This document shows positions 7,730 to 15,608 of a DNA stretch of 32,500 bases, piece after piece. The DNA is from Desulfobacca acetoxidans (lineage in GTDB: Bacteria; Desulfobacterota; Desulfobaccia; Desulfobaccales; 0-14-0-80-60-11). Within the stretch, counting starts at the first letter, position 1; the number at the start of each line of letters is the position of its first letter. The DNA lies in NCBI GenBank assembly GCA_022736495.1, contig DZCR01000015.1:1-32500 (forward strand), written 5' to 3'. The notes beneath the pieces are model-generated. The model ran no database searches and was not told where the DNA came from. It saw nothing but the letters and a program-made list of their open reading frames with translations. The position numbers and the translations under genes are program-made.

Positions 7730-7935
7730 ACCAGAGCGACCGATACACCAGGATCACCTCCTTGAGCAAAGTCTTACAGAAAATCATAAAGGAGAATCCA
7801 CCAGGAATCAACAGATTTTCCCCCAGCCCTTATTTTTGGCCCAATAGGGGCCGCCCGCTGCCTTACCGTGCGAAAGCCGGCCATATAGCTTGCTCCCAGC
7901 CGCTTTGGGTTGACAGACCTCTTCCGGTGGGATAA

Positions 7936-8958
7936 ATGCATATCGAAAAGCTATTCTGCAGATTATCAGGGTTGCCGTTTATGGTGCTGATCATCATATT
8001 TATGCTGGCCGGCTTGTGGCTCCTCCCCGCCGGGGTGGGAGCCGGCCCGGGCGTACCCCTGGGAACGCCGCCTCAGGTTGCGGCTTCGGAAACCTTGCGT
8101 TTTCCTTATTATGCGCCACCGTCCCAGCTTTTTTTCTGCGGGGAGCCGGTGCCCTTGAACGAGCCCGCGGTCCGGGAGGCTCTGGACCGGGAGTTTATCA
8201 TCGAAGTGTGGAGCCGCGCCCAAACCACCATGTGGCTGAAACGAGCCGCCCGTTACTTTCCGGAAATTGAGCGCAAACTGCGGGCCCGGCGCCTCCCCCT
8301 GGACCTGAAATACGTGGTGGTGGCCGAGAGCGACCTGCGCACTATGGCCCGTTCCTCCGTCGGCGCCCTGGGACCCTGGCAGTTCATGGGTCCCACGGCC
8401 CAGCGCTTCCAGTTGCGTTGCGACAAAGCCGTGGACGAGCGCCTGGAGTTCGGGGCTGCCACGGACGCAGCCCTGTCCTATCTGGCCAATTTGTACCAGC
8501 TATTTCACAGTTGGCCCCTGGCCCTGGCGGCCTACAACGCCGGGGAAGGGCGTATCCAGAAGGCCATAGCCGTCCAGGGGGTCCATGACTATTATCGCCT
8601 CAGCCTACCGGAGGAGACCGAACGCTATGTCTTCCGCGTCCTGGCAGCCAAGATCATCCTGGAAGACCCGGTCCGGTACGGCTACGATATTCCCCTGGAT
8701 CAACTCTACGCGCCCCAGGATTATGACGAAGTGCGCCTGACTCTGGCCAAGGAAGTGCCCGTCAGAAGACTGGCGGAGGCCTGCGGCACCTATTACAAGG
8801 CCTTCAAGACCCTCAACCCCTGGATCAAGGGTGACGCGCTCGGTGCCGGGACCTTTCGCCTGAAAATTCCCAAGGGATCGGCCCCCCGCTTTGAGGCGGC
8901 TACGCGCCAGGGGGAGCCGCAGGCTCCCGGGGCAAGCGGCGCCGGAGCTAAGAAATAA
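7936..8958 (+). CDS. Membrane-bound lytic murein transglycosylase (MltD-like)
   Basis: A 340-residue exported enzyme that cleaves the MurNAc-GlcNAc bond of peptidoglycan with anhydro-muropeptide release. Residues 15-33 form a hydrophobic signal/anchor; there is no lipobox cysteine at its end. The SLT (GH23) domain spans about 95-230, with the catalytic Glu131 in VVVAESDL, GPWQFM (146-151) and AAYNAGEGRI (198-207). The tail (about 255-320) looks like a divergent LysM-type wall-binding module (VPVRRLAEACGTYYKAFKTLN). MltD proteins are usually longer with two or more LysM domains, so this is a short version. It stands 17 bases before the deaminase gene and may be cotranscribed with it. Confidence 0.9.
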   Translation: MHIEKLFCRLSGLPFMVLIIIFMLAGLWLLPAGVGAGPGVPLGTPPQVAASETLRFPYYAPPSQLFFCGEPVPLNEPAVREALDREFIIEVWSRAQTTMWLKRAARYFPEIERKLRARRLPLDLKYVVVAESDLRTMARSSVGALGPWQFMGPTAQRFQLRCDKAVDERLEFGAATDAALSYLANLYQLFHSWPLALAAYNAGEGRIQKAIAVQGVHDYYRLSLPEETERYVFRVLAAKIILEDPVRYGYDIPLDQLYAPQDYDEVRLTLAKEVPVRRLAEACGTYYKAFKTLNPWIKGDALGAGTFRLKIPKGSAPRFEAATRQGEPQAPGASGAGAKK

Positions 8959-8975
8959 AGTCACGGGAGGAGAGG

Positions 8976-10334
8976 ATGTCCAATCTGGGGAAAGAACCCG
9001 TTTCTCTGCTTATCCAGGGCGCCTGGGTGTTGACCATGAATCCGCAGCGCGAGGTGTTTTCTCCGGGGGCGGTGGCCCTCCAGGGTGAACAGATCGTGGC
9101 CGTGGGTCCCCCGGCCGAACTGAAGGATCGTTACGCCCCGGCCCGGGTGCTGGATTATCCCCAGGGTCTGATCGCCCCCGGCCTCATCAATGCCCACACC
9201 CATGCCGCCATGGCCCTGTTCCGCGGTTTGGCCGACGACCTGCCTCTTGACGAATGGCTCAATAACTACATCTTCCCGGCAGAGAGCCGGGTCAACGGCG
9301 ATTTTGTCTATTGGGGCACCAAGTTGGCGGTAGCCGAAATGTTGCTCTCCGGCACCACCACCTTCACTGATATGTATCTCTTTGCCGGCGATGTGGCAAG
9401 GGCTGCGGCCGAAACCGGCATTCGCGCGGTGGTCGGGGAAGTGCTCTACGATTTTCCGTCGCCCAATTACGGCCCACCCACCGCGGGTTTAAGCTTCAGT
9501 GAAGACTTGTGTCGCACCTGGCGGGACCATCCCCTGATCCGGGTGGCCATCCAGCCCCATGCGGTCTATACCTGCTCCCCGGAATTACTGCTGGAATGTG
9601 GAGAGTTGGCGGAAAAGTACGACACCCGCCTCATTATGCACCTGGCCGAAACCCCTCAGGAGGTGAAGGACTGCCAGGCGCGTTACGGGGCAACGCCGGT
9701 GGGGCATCTCTACCGCCTGGGACTGCTCAACCACCGTCTCCTGGCAAACCATGCCGTGGTGTTAAGCGTTGCAGACCGTATGCTCCTAACGGCTAGCCAC
9801 GCCGGGGTGGCCCATTGCCCCGAATCTAACATGAAACTGGCCTCCGGAATCGCTCCGGTGGCGGACCTGCTCAAGCGGGGCATAACAGTGGCCCTCGGGA
9901 CCGATGGCTGCGCCTCCAACAACAACCTGGACCTCATGCAGGAGATGGATACCGCCGCCAAGCTTCAGAAGGTCCACTGCCTGGACCCCACCGTCTTACC
10001 GGCGCCCACCGCACTTACGATGGCCACCGTAAACGGCGCTCGGGTCCTCGGTCTGGAAAACCAGGTGGGCGCCCTGATCCCGGGTCTGAAGGGGGATATC
10101 ATCGTCATCGATCTGGATCAGCCCCATTTGACCCCCCTCTATGACCCTTATTCCCACCTGGTCTATGCCGCCACCGGCGCGGATGTCCAGACGGTCCTGG
10201 TGCACGGCCGCATCCTGGTGCAGGACCGGCGCCTGCTCTCCTTTGACCTGGAGGAGACCCTGGCCCGGGCCCGGGAATTGGCCGGCGGCCTTTTGGCCAA
10301 AAAGGCCGGCAACCTGGCATCCCGTCTCGGATAA
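8976..10334 (+). CDS. mtaD: 5-methylthioadenosine / S-adenosylhomocysteine deaminase
   Basis: A 452-residue metal-dependent amidohydrolase that deaminates S-adenosylhomocysteine and/or methylthioadenosine to the inosyl forms, part of SAM recycling in organisms lacking the usual nucleosidases. Metal and catalytic residues are visible: NAHTHAAM (His74, His76), QPHAVYTCSP (His194), HLAETPQEV (His222, Glu225) and GTDGCASNNNLDL (Asp310). N-terminal and C-terminal strands (about 10-66 and 370-415, with GLKGDIIVIDLD and VLVHGRILV) form the composite beta-sandwich of the family. The start has a very strong GGGAGGAGAGG. The length is slightly above the family norm because of a charged C-terminal tail. 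Related chlorohydrolases/guanine deaminases are less likely given the SNNNLDL segment. Confidence 0.88.
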   Translation: MSNLGKEPVSLLIQGAWVLTMNPQREVFSPGAVALQGEQIVAVGPPAELKDRYAPARVLDYPQGLIAPGLINAHTHAAMALFRGLADDLPLDEWLNNYIFPAESRVNGDFVYWGTKLAVAEMLLSGTTTFTDMYLFAGDVARAAAETGIRAVVGEVLYDFPSPNYGPPTAGLSFSEDLCRTWRDHPLIRVAIQPHAVYTCSPELLLECGELAEKYDTRLIMHLAETPQEVKDCQARYGATPVGHLYRLGLLNHRLLANHAVVLSVADRMLLTASHAGVAHCPESNMKLASGIAPVADLLKRGITVALGTDGCASNNNLDLMQEMDTAAKLQKVHCLDPTVLPAPTALTMATVNGARVLGLENQVGALIPGLKGDIIVIDLDQPHLTPLYDPYSHLVYAATGADVQTVLVHGRILVQDRRLLSFDLEETLARARELAGGLLAKKAGNLASRLG

Positions 10335-10423
10335 TCTGGCTGGCCTGGCCTCGCGGGCGTGCCCTTGAAAGGGGAAACTCAGCGGCCCGCCTCTGGTCCT
10401 TCATAATTTTGATTAGTCGTAAA

Positions 10424-10439
10424 ATCCCCCTTCGGGGAT
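10424..10439 (+). terminator. Hairpin downstream of mtaD
   Basis: ATCCCC (10424-10429) and GGGGAT (10434-10439) form a perfect six-base stem with a CTTC loop. It is followed by GGGAAAATGAC and then TTTTT (about 10451-10455). It sits 90 bases after the mtaD stop. The T-run is not adjacent, so this is a weak intrinsic terminator at best. Confidence 0.35.
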
Positions 10440-10577
10440 GGGAAAATGACTTTTTCCGAGTTCATCATTCTTGAGAAAAAGAGATAGGTTGCCGATAAGT
10501 CTATTGACGGCTGTGATGAACGAAGTTTCGTCTCTTTTCCCGGCGAGTCCCCTTAAGGGTAAACTGGGGAAAACAAC

Positions 10578-10976
10578 GTGTTCAGCGGTAGGGTACTCTC
10601 GGGAGAACCCTTGGCCGCTCTGGGGGGAGGAATGTCAGTCTCCATCATTAGTAGAAAAATTGAGGCCCGTAAAGTTGCTGTCAAGCTGGTGGACGGCTCT
10701 CTGGTGCACGGCAAGCTCAATCTGCATAGGAGTGATGTGGCTATCCAAAGGGTTAGCGACCTCTTTACCAAGGTCACCGATCCTTTTATTGTCTTGTTCG
10801 ACGCCACTGCGGAAGGCAAAACTTTGTGGAGGGTGTTGATCTTAAATAAGAGCAACATCGTTTGGGTAGCGCCGCAAGATGAGCCGGGCCAGAAAAATAT
10901 GCCGGCGCCTCAGGGAAATGAGAACCCCGACGAATCGTCCGGGGGCTCTTTACTGGACCGCCTGCGTTCAACGTAG
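10578..10976 (+). CDS. Small DUF6812-like protein (Sm-like beta fold suspected)
   Basis: A 132-residue soluble protein. The conserved-looking core (about 25-85) reads KIEARKVAVKLVDGSLVHGKL, then DVAIQRVSDLFTK and DPFIVLFDAT, a set of short strands with the VDGSxxxGKL turn reminiscent of Sm-like small barrels. I recall similar proteins as DUF6812. The last 40 residues are polar and probably disordered. The start is uncertain: GTG 10578 has GGGGA about seven bases upstream and gives 132 residues, while ATG 10632 begins nearer the core (114 residues) but its GGGGAGG lies only one base away. Function is unknown. It stands alone, converging with the half transporter. Confidence 0.65.
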   Translation: MFSGRVLSGEPLAALGGGMSVSIISRKIEARKVAVKLVDGSLVHGKLNLHRSDVAIQRVSDLFTKVTDPFIVLFDATAEGKTLWRVLILNKSNIVWVAPQDEPGQKNMPAPQGNENPDESSGGSLLDRLRST

Positions 10977-11017
10977 CTATCCCAGCCTTAAGTCAGGCGA
11001 GAAACAGGGCGCGCCTC

Positions 11018-11035
11018 GGGAAACTCAGATTTCCC
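11018..11035. terminator. Inverted repeat in the convergent gap
   Basis: GGGAAA (11018-11023) and TTTCCC (11030-11035) form a perfect six-base stem with the loop CTCAGA, in the 85-base gap between converging genes. There is no T-run on either strand, so it may act as an mRNA 3' end structure and not as an intrinsic terminator. Confidence 0.3.
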
Positions 11036-11061
11036 CTAATCCCCCAGCCCTATTGTGTTGC

Positions 11062-11436
11062 TTAACTCCGAGCAATTAAGAATACCCCTAAACAGGTGAC
11101 GAAGATGCCTGCCAGGCGGGTGGCCCCCACCGCTTCGCCGAACAAGATTCGGGCCAGTATGGCGGTGAACACATATCCCAGGCTGATCAGCGGGTAGGCA
11201 TAACTGACTTCTGCCTTGGACAGGACGACCAGCCAGACCATGAATCCCAGGCCGTAGCAGAGGAGTCCAAACAACACATAAATATTGGTGGCCGCCTTGA
11301 GAAAGACAGGCGGCAAAGTGGACAGGGACAGAGAAAAATTGCCGATCCTGGTCATGCCGTATTTTAGGGATAACTGGCCGGTGACATTGAGAAGGACGTC
11401 GAATAAAATCAGAATAAGGACAACGTATTTGACCAT
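11062..11436 (-). CDS. EamA/DMT-type four-helix half transporter (ArnE/ArnF- or SMR-like)
   Basis: A 124-residue inner-membrane protein with four predicted helices (about 5-22, 42-62, 68-88, 100-121). It matches the half-size DMT/EamA proteins: NVTGQLSLKYGM follows helix 1, SKAEVSYAYPLISLGYVFTAI is typical of the EamA signature, and the last helix ends AGIFVTCLGVFLIARS. Relatives include SMR drug pumps and the ArnE/ArnF flippase of undecaprenyl-phosphate-aminoarabinose. A lipid-linked-sugar flippase role would suit the nearby glycosyltransferases, but this is inference. The start has AAGGAA seven bases upstream. No partner subunit lies next to it, so it would have to act as a homodimer. Confidence 0.8.
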   Translation of the reverse strand: MVKYVVLILILFDVLLNVTGQLSLKYGMTRIGNFSLSLSTLPPVFLKAATNIYVLFGLLCYGLGFMVWLVVLSKAEVSYAYPLISLGYVFTAILARILFGEAVGATRLAGIFVTCLGVFLIARS

Positions 11437-11508
11437 TACATCGTTCCTTGCGAAAATTAAATATTCATATATGTGTTAGAGTCTGATTTTCGGAAAAGTT
11501 AACCTCGG

Positions 11509-11637
11509 ATGCAAGGAAATAATCTTTCCGGGGCCCAAGCGTCCTTCACCCGGATTCACCGCCTTGATCCTCGCACCAAGCTGCTTCTGCTGGCGGCCAG
11601 TTTTGTCATGGTGCTGTTGCCCAAGAGTCCCTTGGTG
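11509..11637 (+). pseudogene. N-terminal remnant of an EcfT/CbiQ-like ECF transporter subunit
   Basis: The frame from ATG 11509 encodes a segment ASFTRIHRLDPRTKLLLLAA followed by SFVMVLLPKSPLV (residues 11-43). H-x-LDPRTKL followed by a hydrophobic helix is the hallmark start of EcfT/CbiQ, the membrane coupling protein of energy-coupling-factor vitamin and metal transporters. After residue 43 similarity is lost; the frame runs on to 11934 with polar, unrelated sequence. EcfT proteins are about 230-270 residues with several more helices, so this is a truncated, non-functional stump. No ECF ATPase or substrate-binding gene is nearby. Confidence 0.65.
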
Positions 11638-11753
11638 GCTACCACGCCCGCGGAAGATGCGCCCAGTGCCATCACCATGCTGATGTTGGGGGCTTGGAGT
11701 GGCGTCAAACATCTCAGTCAGAGGTTGCTCTTGAAGAGCGATATGGTGATTCG

Positions 11754-11918
11754 TCAGTTATGTAACTGGGATAACTTTCCGTCCTCGCCTCTTGCTAGAG
11801 AAATATGGCGGTCTAAGATGTTTAGCAACCCGAGTTTCTTGGCAAAACGCCCCAAGTGTACCAATCCAGCATTGCCAGTGAGCTTATTATCGGAAAATTC
11901 AACTCGAAACGGTTTCAC
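11754..11918 (-). pseudogene. N-terminal remnant of an IS1380-type transposase
   Basis: On the minus strand a frame from GTG 11918 encodes 54 residues beginning VKPFRVEFSDNKLTGNAGLV, then HLGRFAKKLGLLNILDRH. It ends at TGA (11756-11754). The pattern F-x-(V/I)-E-F-(S/T)-D-x-x-(L/I)-T...GL..L.RFA..LGL is typical of the N-terminus of IS1380-family transposases. Full-length members are about 430-480 residues, so almost all of the catalytic part is gone. I could not recognise the element's terminal repeats. It overlaps the tail of the EcfT frame, suggesting that an insertion and later deletion destroyed both. Confidence 0.6.
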
Positions 11919-11958
11919 TAAAAAGTGCCTCTAATTTGAGATATTGGAGGATTATTAT

Positions 11959-11983
11959 ATAGTAAAATCATACTATTATGATT
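11959..11983. repeat. Two overlapping inverted repeats in an AT-rich block
   Basis: ATAGTA (11959-11964) pairs with TACTAT (11971-11976), and AATCATA (11966-11972) pairs with TATGATT (11977-11983). The two palindromes share bases, so they are mutually exclusive structures or adjoining operator half-sites. They lie about 30 bases upstream of a TATAAT sequence and about 110 bases before the SGNH hydrolase start. An operator or an IS end are both possible. Confidence 0.35.
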
Positions 11984-12013
11984 ATTTATCTATGATCGAT
12001 TGCAATATTTAGG

Positions 12014-12019
12014 TATAAT
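12014..12019 (+). promoter_or_regulatory. Candidate -10 element for the SGNH hydrolase gene
   Basis: A perfect TATAAT occurs in a strongly AT-rich stretch, 76 bases before the ATG at 12096. No good -35 hexamer lies 16-18 bases upstream (the bases there read TATGAT), so the call rests on the -10 match and the AT-rich setting. Confidence 0.35.
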
Positions 12020-12095
12020 AAGACCTAAGGACCACGCACCCAGACTGACGCGCCCTCCCTGGCAGCCAATCCAAATCCTGAACGAGCCTGCAACC

Positions 12096-13274
12096 ATGGC
12101 AGATCAATATTCACCATCCTCGCAGAACTGGTTTGAACGCAACCCCAAGAAGACCATCGCCTTAGGTCTCTTCATGTTTCTCCTGGCCGCCACCTATGGC
12201 GCCGAGAAGCTGTTGGCCCACATCAATTATACTCATAACCTGGTACTGTTTACGGAGCGGCGCTATATCAATTTGAGGGAAATTCTGCCCCTTGTCGACA
12301 CGGTGGACGTCCCCCCGGACAAGGCGGTGCGGACCTCCGACGGCCTGGTGCAAAAACCCTACCGGGTCAGAACCGACGCCAACGGCTTCATGCTGCCCTA
12401 TAACCGTTATGACAAGCCGGACCTCACCCTGGTGTTCCTGGGCGGCTCTACGGTCGCCTGCATTTACGTGGACGAAGCTCAGCGCTACCCTTACCTGGTG
12501 AGCCAACTCCTGGAGCAGAAGACCGGGAAAAAGATCACCTCGATTAATTCAGGTGTCGGCGGCAACAATTCTTTGCATTCCATAGATATTCTCCTGAATA
12601 AAATTATCCCGATGCAGCCCGAAGTCGTGGTCATGATGCACAATATCAATGATTTGGTGGCCCTGATTTACGACAAGACTTACTGGGGGAACAATCCCAG
12701 CCGGCAGCCCATCGTCGATTTTTACTTTTATAAGAATCTTACGGGTCTCAAGTCCCTCTCCACCCTGGCCCGGGACCTGTACATCCCCAACCTCCACGCC
12801 GCCACCCGCATTTTGAGCCATAAGGTGTTCGGGAAAAAGGTGCGGGACCAGGACGACGATTTTGCCTACATCCGGGGCAAGAAGCTCGTCATCGATGAGG
12901 CCGCCATCCTCAATGAGTTCAAAATGAACCTGCAAACCTTCATTAATATTTGCCGGGCCCGGAGGATTACGCCGGTCCTCATGACCCAGTTTAACCGCTA
13001 CAAATCTCATCCCGACCCCAAGGTGCTGGCGGCCATGCAGGGGTTCCAGTCTGATTCCGGGATTTCGGTGAGCGAGTTCATGGACCTGTACGCCAAATTC
13101 AATGAGGCTATCCGCGCCGTGGGAAAGCAGAACGGCGTGCAGGTTATTGACCTGGCCAATTTGATCCCCCAGGATTCCAAATACATTTACGATGTGGTGC
13201 ATCTTAACACTCAGGGGTCGCAGTTGGCGGCCCGAGTGATCAGCGACCAACTCCAACCCCTGGTGCCGCGGTAG
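12096..13274 (+). CDS. Membrane-anchored SGNH/GDSL-type hydrolase
   Basis: A 392-residue protein with one N-terminal membrane helix (about 19-37), so the enzyme faces the periplasm. The fold is recognised from FLGGSTVACIY (114-124, nucleophile Ser118), a GVGGNN oxyanion block, MMHNINDL and the C-terminal catalytic pair in YDVVHLNTQGSQLAA. Such proteins often add or remove acyl groups from envelope polysaccharides. The open frame begins at TTG 12000, but the ATG at 12096 fits the usual polar N-tail before the helix. No good Shine-Dalgarno sequence is seen at either. It precedes a GT4 gene by 51 bases, so an O-acyl modification or lipid-sugar role is likely; substrate unknown. Confidence 0.82.
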   Translation: MADQYSPSSQNWFERNPKKTIALGLFMFLLAATYGAEKLLAHINYTHNLVLFTERRYINLREILPLVDTVDVPPDKAVRTSDGLVQKPYRVRTDANGFMLPYNRYDKPDLTLVFLGGSTVACIYVDEAQRYPYLVSQLLEQKTGKKITSINSGVGGNNSLHSIDILLNKIIPMQPEVVVMMHNINDLVALIYDKTYWGNNPSRQPIVDFYFYKNLTGLKSLSTLARDLYIPNLHAATRILSHKVFGKKVRDQDDDFAYIRGKKLVIDEAAILNEFKMNLQTFINICRARRITPVLMTQFNRYKSHPDPKVLAAMQGFQSDSGISVSEFMDLYAKFNEAIRAVGKQNGVQVIDLANLIPQDSKYIYDVVHLNTQGSQLAARVISDQLQPLVPR

Positions 13275-13325
13275 TTGCATGGCACAGGCTTCCCGCCTGA
13301 AATTGCCGCCCGGCCTCTGGCCTTT

Positions 13326-14462
13326 ATGGATCACGATCAAAAAATCACCGTCCTGTTCATCATCAAGCCGGAGCGGGGCGCGGGCGCGGAAATGGTGCTG
13401 GTGGAGGCGGCTAAACGCCTAAACCCGGACCGCTTCCGGGTGATCTGCGGCCTGTTGACCCCCGATACGGAACATATTATCCCTCCCCATCTTGCCACCG
13501 TGGATTTCCTGATGCCGGGATTAAACGGCTGGGTCTGGCTCCGTTTTTTCTTCCAACTCTGCTGGCTCATCTACCGCCATCGCGTTGATGCTATCCACGT
13601 CAACAGCTATGTGCCGGGGAACTACGCCCGTCTGGCCGCGGCCTTGATGCAGGTCTCCATCGTCATTGACCACTGGCACGGCTTCACCCGCTTTTCCCGC
13701 AAACGCCGGCTCATCTGCCGCGCCCTGGCCCCCTTTACCGACCTCAGCCTGGCGGTCTCCCAAGGGGTTAAAGATTTTCTCGTTTCCGAAATCGGCCTGG
13801 ACCCGGGCAGGGTCAGGGTGGCGCCGAACGGCGTGGATATGGCCGCGCTTGCTGCGGCCCGTCCCGGGCCCGAGGTGCGCCGGGACTTGGGGTTACCGGA
13901 AGGTGTCCCGGTGATCGGCTTGGTGGGCCGCCTGGATCACTGGGGCAAGGGGCATAAGGAATTGTTCAGCGCCATGGCCCAACTCAAGGAGCGGTATCCC
14001 TGCCATGCCCTTATCGTGGGCGGCGGGCGCCGGGAAGAAGAGGTCAGGCAGATGGCGGAGAGTATAGGCCTGGCCGGCGTGGTCCATTTTCTGGGGCAAA
14101 GGCAGGACGTGGCCGATCTGCTCCAGGCCATGGATATCTTTGTGCTCCCCAGCTACAGTGAAGGAGTTTCCTTGGCATTGCTGGAGGCCATGGCTGCGGG
14201 GTTGCCGGTGATTGTAAGCCGCGTGGGGAGCAACCCGGAGGTGGTGACGGACGTAGAAACGGGACTTATCATCCCGGCACGGGACGCGGAGGCCCTGGCC
14301 GAATCCTTGGCAAAGCTCCTGGCCGACCCTGCACTGGCCAAACAAATGGGAGCCAAAGCTCGCCGGCACGTGGAGGTGAATTATTCGTTGGAGAGTTTGG
14401 GAAGGGAGGTGAACAGCATTTACGAAGAATTGGCAGGAAAGAAATTTGGGAGTAAGGGATAG
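13326..14462 (+). CDS. GT4-family glycosyltransferase
   Basis: A 378-residue cytoplasmic GT-B enzyme. The N-terminal domain begins ITVLFIIKPERGAGAEMVLVEA, where a GGA-type loop normally meets the acceptor. The C-terminal domain has VIGLVGRLDHWGKGHKEL (donor phosphate binding) and YSEGVSLALLEAMAAGLPVI (the E-x7-E signature). The open frame starts at TTG 13275, but the ATG at 13326 is a better start just before the first beta strand. There is no clear ribosome-binding site, so coupling to the preceding gene is likely. It probably adds a hexose or similar sugar to an envelope glycan. Donor and acceptor cannot be read from sequence. Confidence 0.87.
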   Translation: MDHDQKITVLFIIKPERGAGAEMVLVEAAKRLNPDRFRVICGLLTPDTEHIIPPHLATVDFLMPGLNGWVWLRFFFQLCWLIYRHRVDAIHVNSYVPGNYARLAAALMQVSIVIDHWHGFTRFSRKRRLICRALAPFTDLSLAVSQGVKDFLVSEIGLDPGRVRVAPNGVDMAALAAARPGPEVRRDLGLPEGVPVIGLVGRLDHWGKGHKELFSAMAQLKERYPCHALIVGGGRREEEVRQMAESIGLAGVVHFLGQRQDVADLLQAMDIFVLPSYSEGVSLALLEAMAAGLPVIVSRVGSNPEVVTDVETGLIIPARDAEALAESLAKLLADPALAKQMGAKARRHVEVNYSLESLGREVNSIYEELAGKKFGSKG

Positions 14463-14479
14463 AGACCGAGGCCTCTATC
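14458..14479. terminator. Bidirectional hairpin between convergent glycosyltransferase genes
   Basis: GATAGAG (14458-14464) and CTCTATC (14473-14479) form a perfect seven-base stem with an eight-base loop. The stem includes the TAG stop codon of the GT4 gene (14460-14462) and ends seven bases before the stop of the convergent GT9 gene. It is followed by an AT-rich stretch (14489-14500). It is well placed to end transcripts from both sides. Confidence 0.45.
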
Positions 14480-14486
14480 TCTTCCC

Positions 14487-15608
14487 TCAATTATTATAAA
14501 ACCGGGGTTCCCACCATTCTTTGATCAGTTTTACGACCTCAGACACCTTGATAGCCGTCAGGCAGCGGTTCTCCGGGCACTTCTTCAACAGACATGGCTC
14601 CCGCGTGCAAACTTCTTCCCGTTTATGCAGCGTTACCCCCCAATCTACGCCATAAGGACCGACCCGCCGGGGGTCATCTGCCCCTAAAAGGCCGATGGTG
14701 GGCACCCCTAAAGCCAGGCCCATGTGCAGGGGGCCGCTGTCGTTAGCCACCAACAGGCGGCAGCGGCTTAAAAGCGCGGCCACGGTGAGCAGGGGATAGC
14801 GGCCCCCGGTGACCAGGGTGGGGCCGGCTAGCTTGGCGGCGATGGCTTCGGCCTGTTCCCGGTCGCTCGCGCCGCTGATAATGAGCAGGGGGGCCTGATA
14901 CGCTTCGTATAAAAAATTGCCCAGCTCGATGAATGCCGTCGCGGGCCACCACTTGTAGGGATCGGACCCGGTGGGGTGCAGGGCCAGGAGCATATGCGGC
15001 CTGGCTCCGAAATTTTCTGTCAGGATAGCCGCGGCGCGCTCCAGTTCTTCAGCGGGCAGAAAGAGGTCCATGCGCTTGTCGGTGGTGTCCGCACCCAGGA
15101 GACGCACGTAGTCGAGACGCCGCTCGATGGCGTGCTCATTGGGGTCGGTGAAGGCCACCGCGGCCGAGTAAACGAAAGCTAAGGGACTGCGGGCCGAGCC
15201 AATGATATAGGGCGCCCCCGAGAAATAGGTCAGCAGGGTGGCTTCGGGGTCATTGCCGTGGAGGATAATGGCCAAATCATACGATCTGTGGCGCAACTCC
15301 CGGGCCAGGGTCAGGAGGCGGCGGTTGCGGCCGGGATAGGTCCAGACTTTGGCCGCGTGGGGATTATGGGTAAGGAGGGCGCCGAAGACCCGCTGGGCCA
15401 GGACCTCCAATTCCCAGGCGGGATAGCGCTCTTTTAAGGCCCGGATGGCCGGGGTGGAAAACAATGTGTCCCCCAGGGCGGTGTTGCTGATTAGGAGGAC
15501 CCGCCGCACCTTTGCCGTTGCCAGTTCCGCTAAAGGCGGCGGCGGGTGACGGCGGACCTGCCGCCCAAGATATTGACGGGAGAAGCCGATGAGAAGTTTG
15601 TGCCACAT
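14487..15608 (-). CDS. GT9 glycosyltransferase (ADP-heptose:LPS heptosyltransferase-like)
   Basis: A 373-residue GT-B enzyme of family GT9, which adds heptose to the lipopolysaccharide inner core on the cytoplasmic face. It shows the N-terminal RRVLLISNTALGDTLFSTPA (35-54, with the ALGD donor loop), LLALHPTGSDPYKWWP mid-protein and VANDSGPLHMGLALGVPTIGLLG near the C-terminus, all typical. The C-terminal segment has four cysteines in CTREPCLLKKCPENRC, a possible metal site found in many GT9 proteins. The start ATG at 15608 has no strong ribosome-binding site. It is transcribed towards the GT4 gene, with a 24-base gap. It supports a Gram-negative outer membrane with LPS. Confidence 0.9.
   Translation of the reverse strand: MWHKLLIGFSRQYLGRQVRRHPPPPLAELATAKVRRVLLISNTALGDTLFSTPAIRALKERYPAWELEVLAQRVFGALLTHNPHAAKVWTYPGRNRRLLTLARELRHRSYDLAIILHGNDPEATLLTYFSGAPYIIGSARSPLAFVYSAAVAFTDPNEHAIERRLDYVRLLGADTTDKRMDLFLPAEELERAAAILTENFGARPHMLLALHPTGSDPYKWWPATAFIELGNFLYEAYQAPLLIISGASDREQAEAIAAKLAGPTLVTGGRYPLLTVAALLSRCRLLVANDSGPLHMGLALGVPTIGLLGADDPRRVGPYGVDWGVTLHKREEVCTREPCLLKKCPENRCLTAIKVSEVVKLIKEWWEPRFYNN

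Larger units (their letters stand above)
7469..7935. other. Intergenic region between divergent operons
   Basis: These 467 bases separate the minus-strand double-cubane operon from the plus-strand transglycosylase gene, so promoters for both directions should lie here. I see no convincing -35/-10 pair or sigma-54 site. One short open frame with a good ribosome-binding site is listed separately. No hairpin with a T-run was found. Confidence 0.5.

Noticed and set aside
7617..7847. A 76-codon plus-strand frame before the transglycosylase
   Set aside because: It overlaps the better-supported short frame at 7607, has no well-placed ribosome-binding site, and its translation is low-complexity without a recognised pattern.
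12549..13340. A 263-codon minus-strand open frame
   Set aside because: It is antisense to the SGNH hydrolase gene, whose catalytic motifs fix the plus strand as coding.
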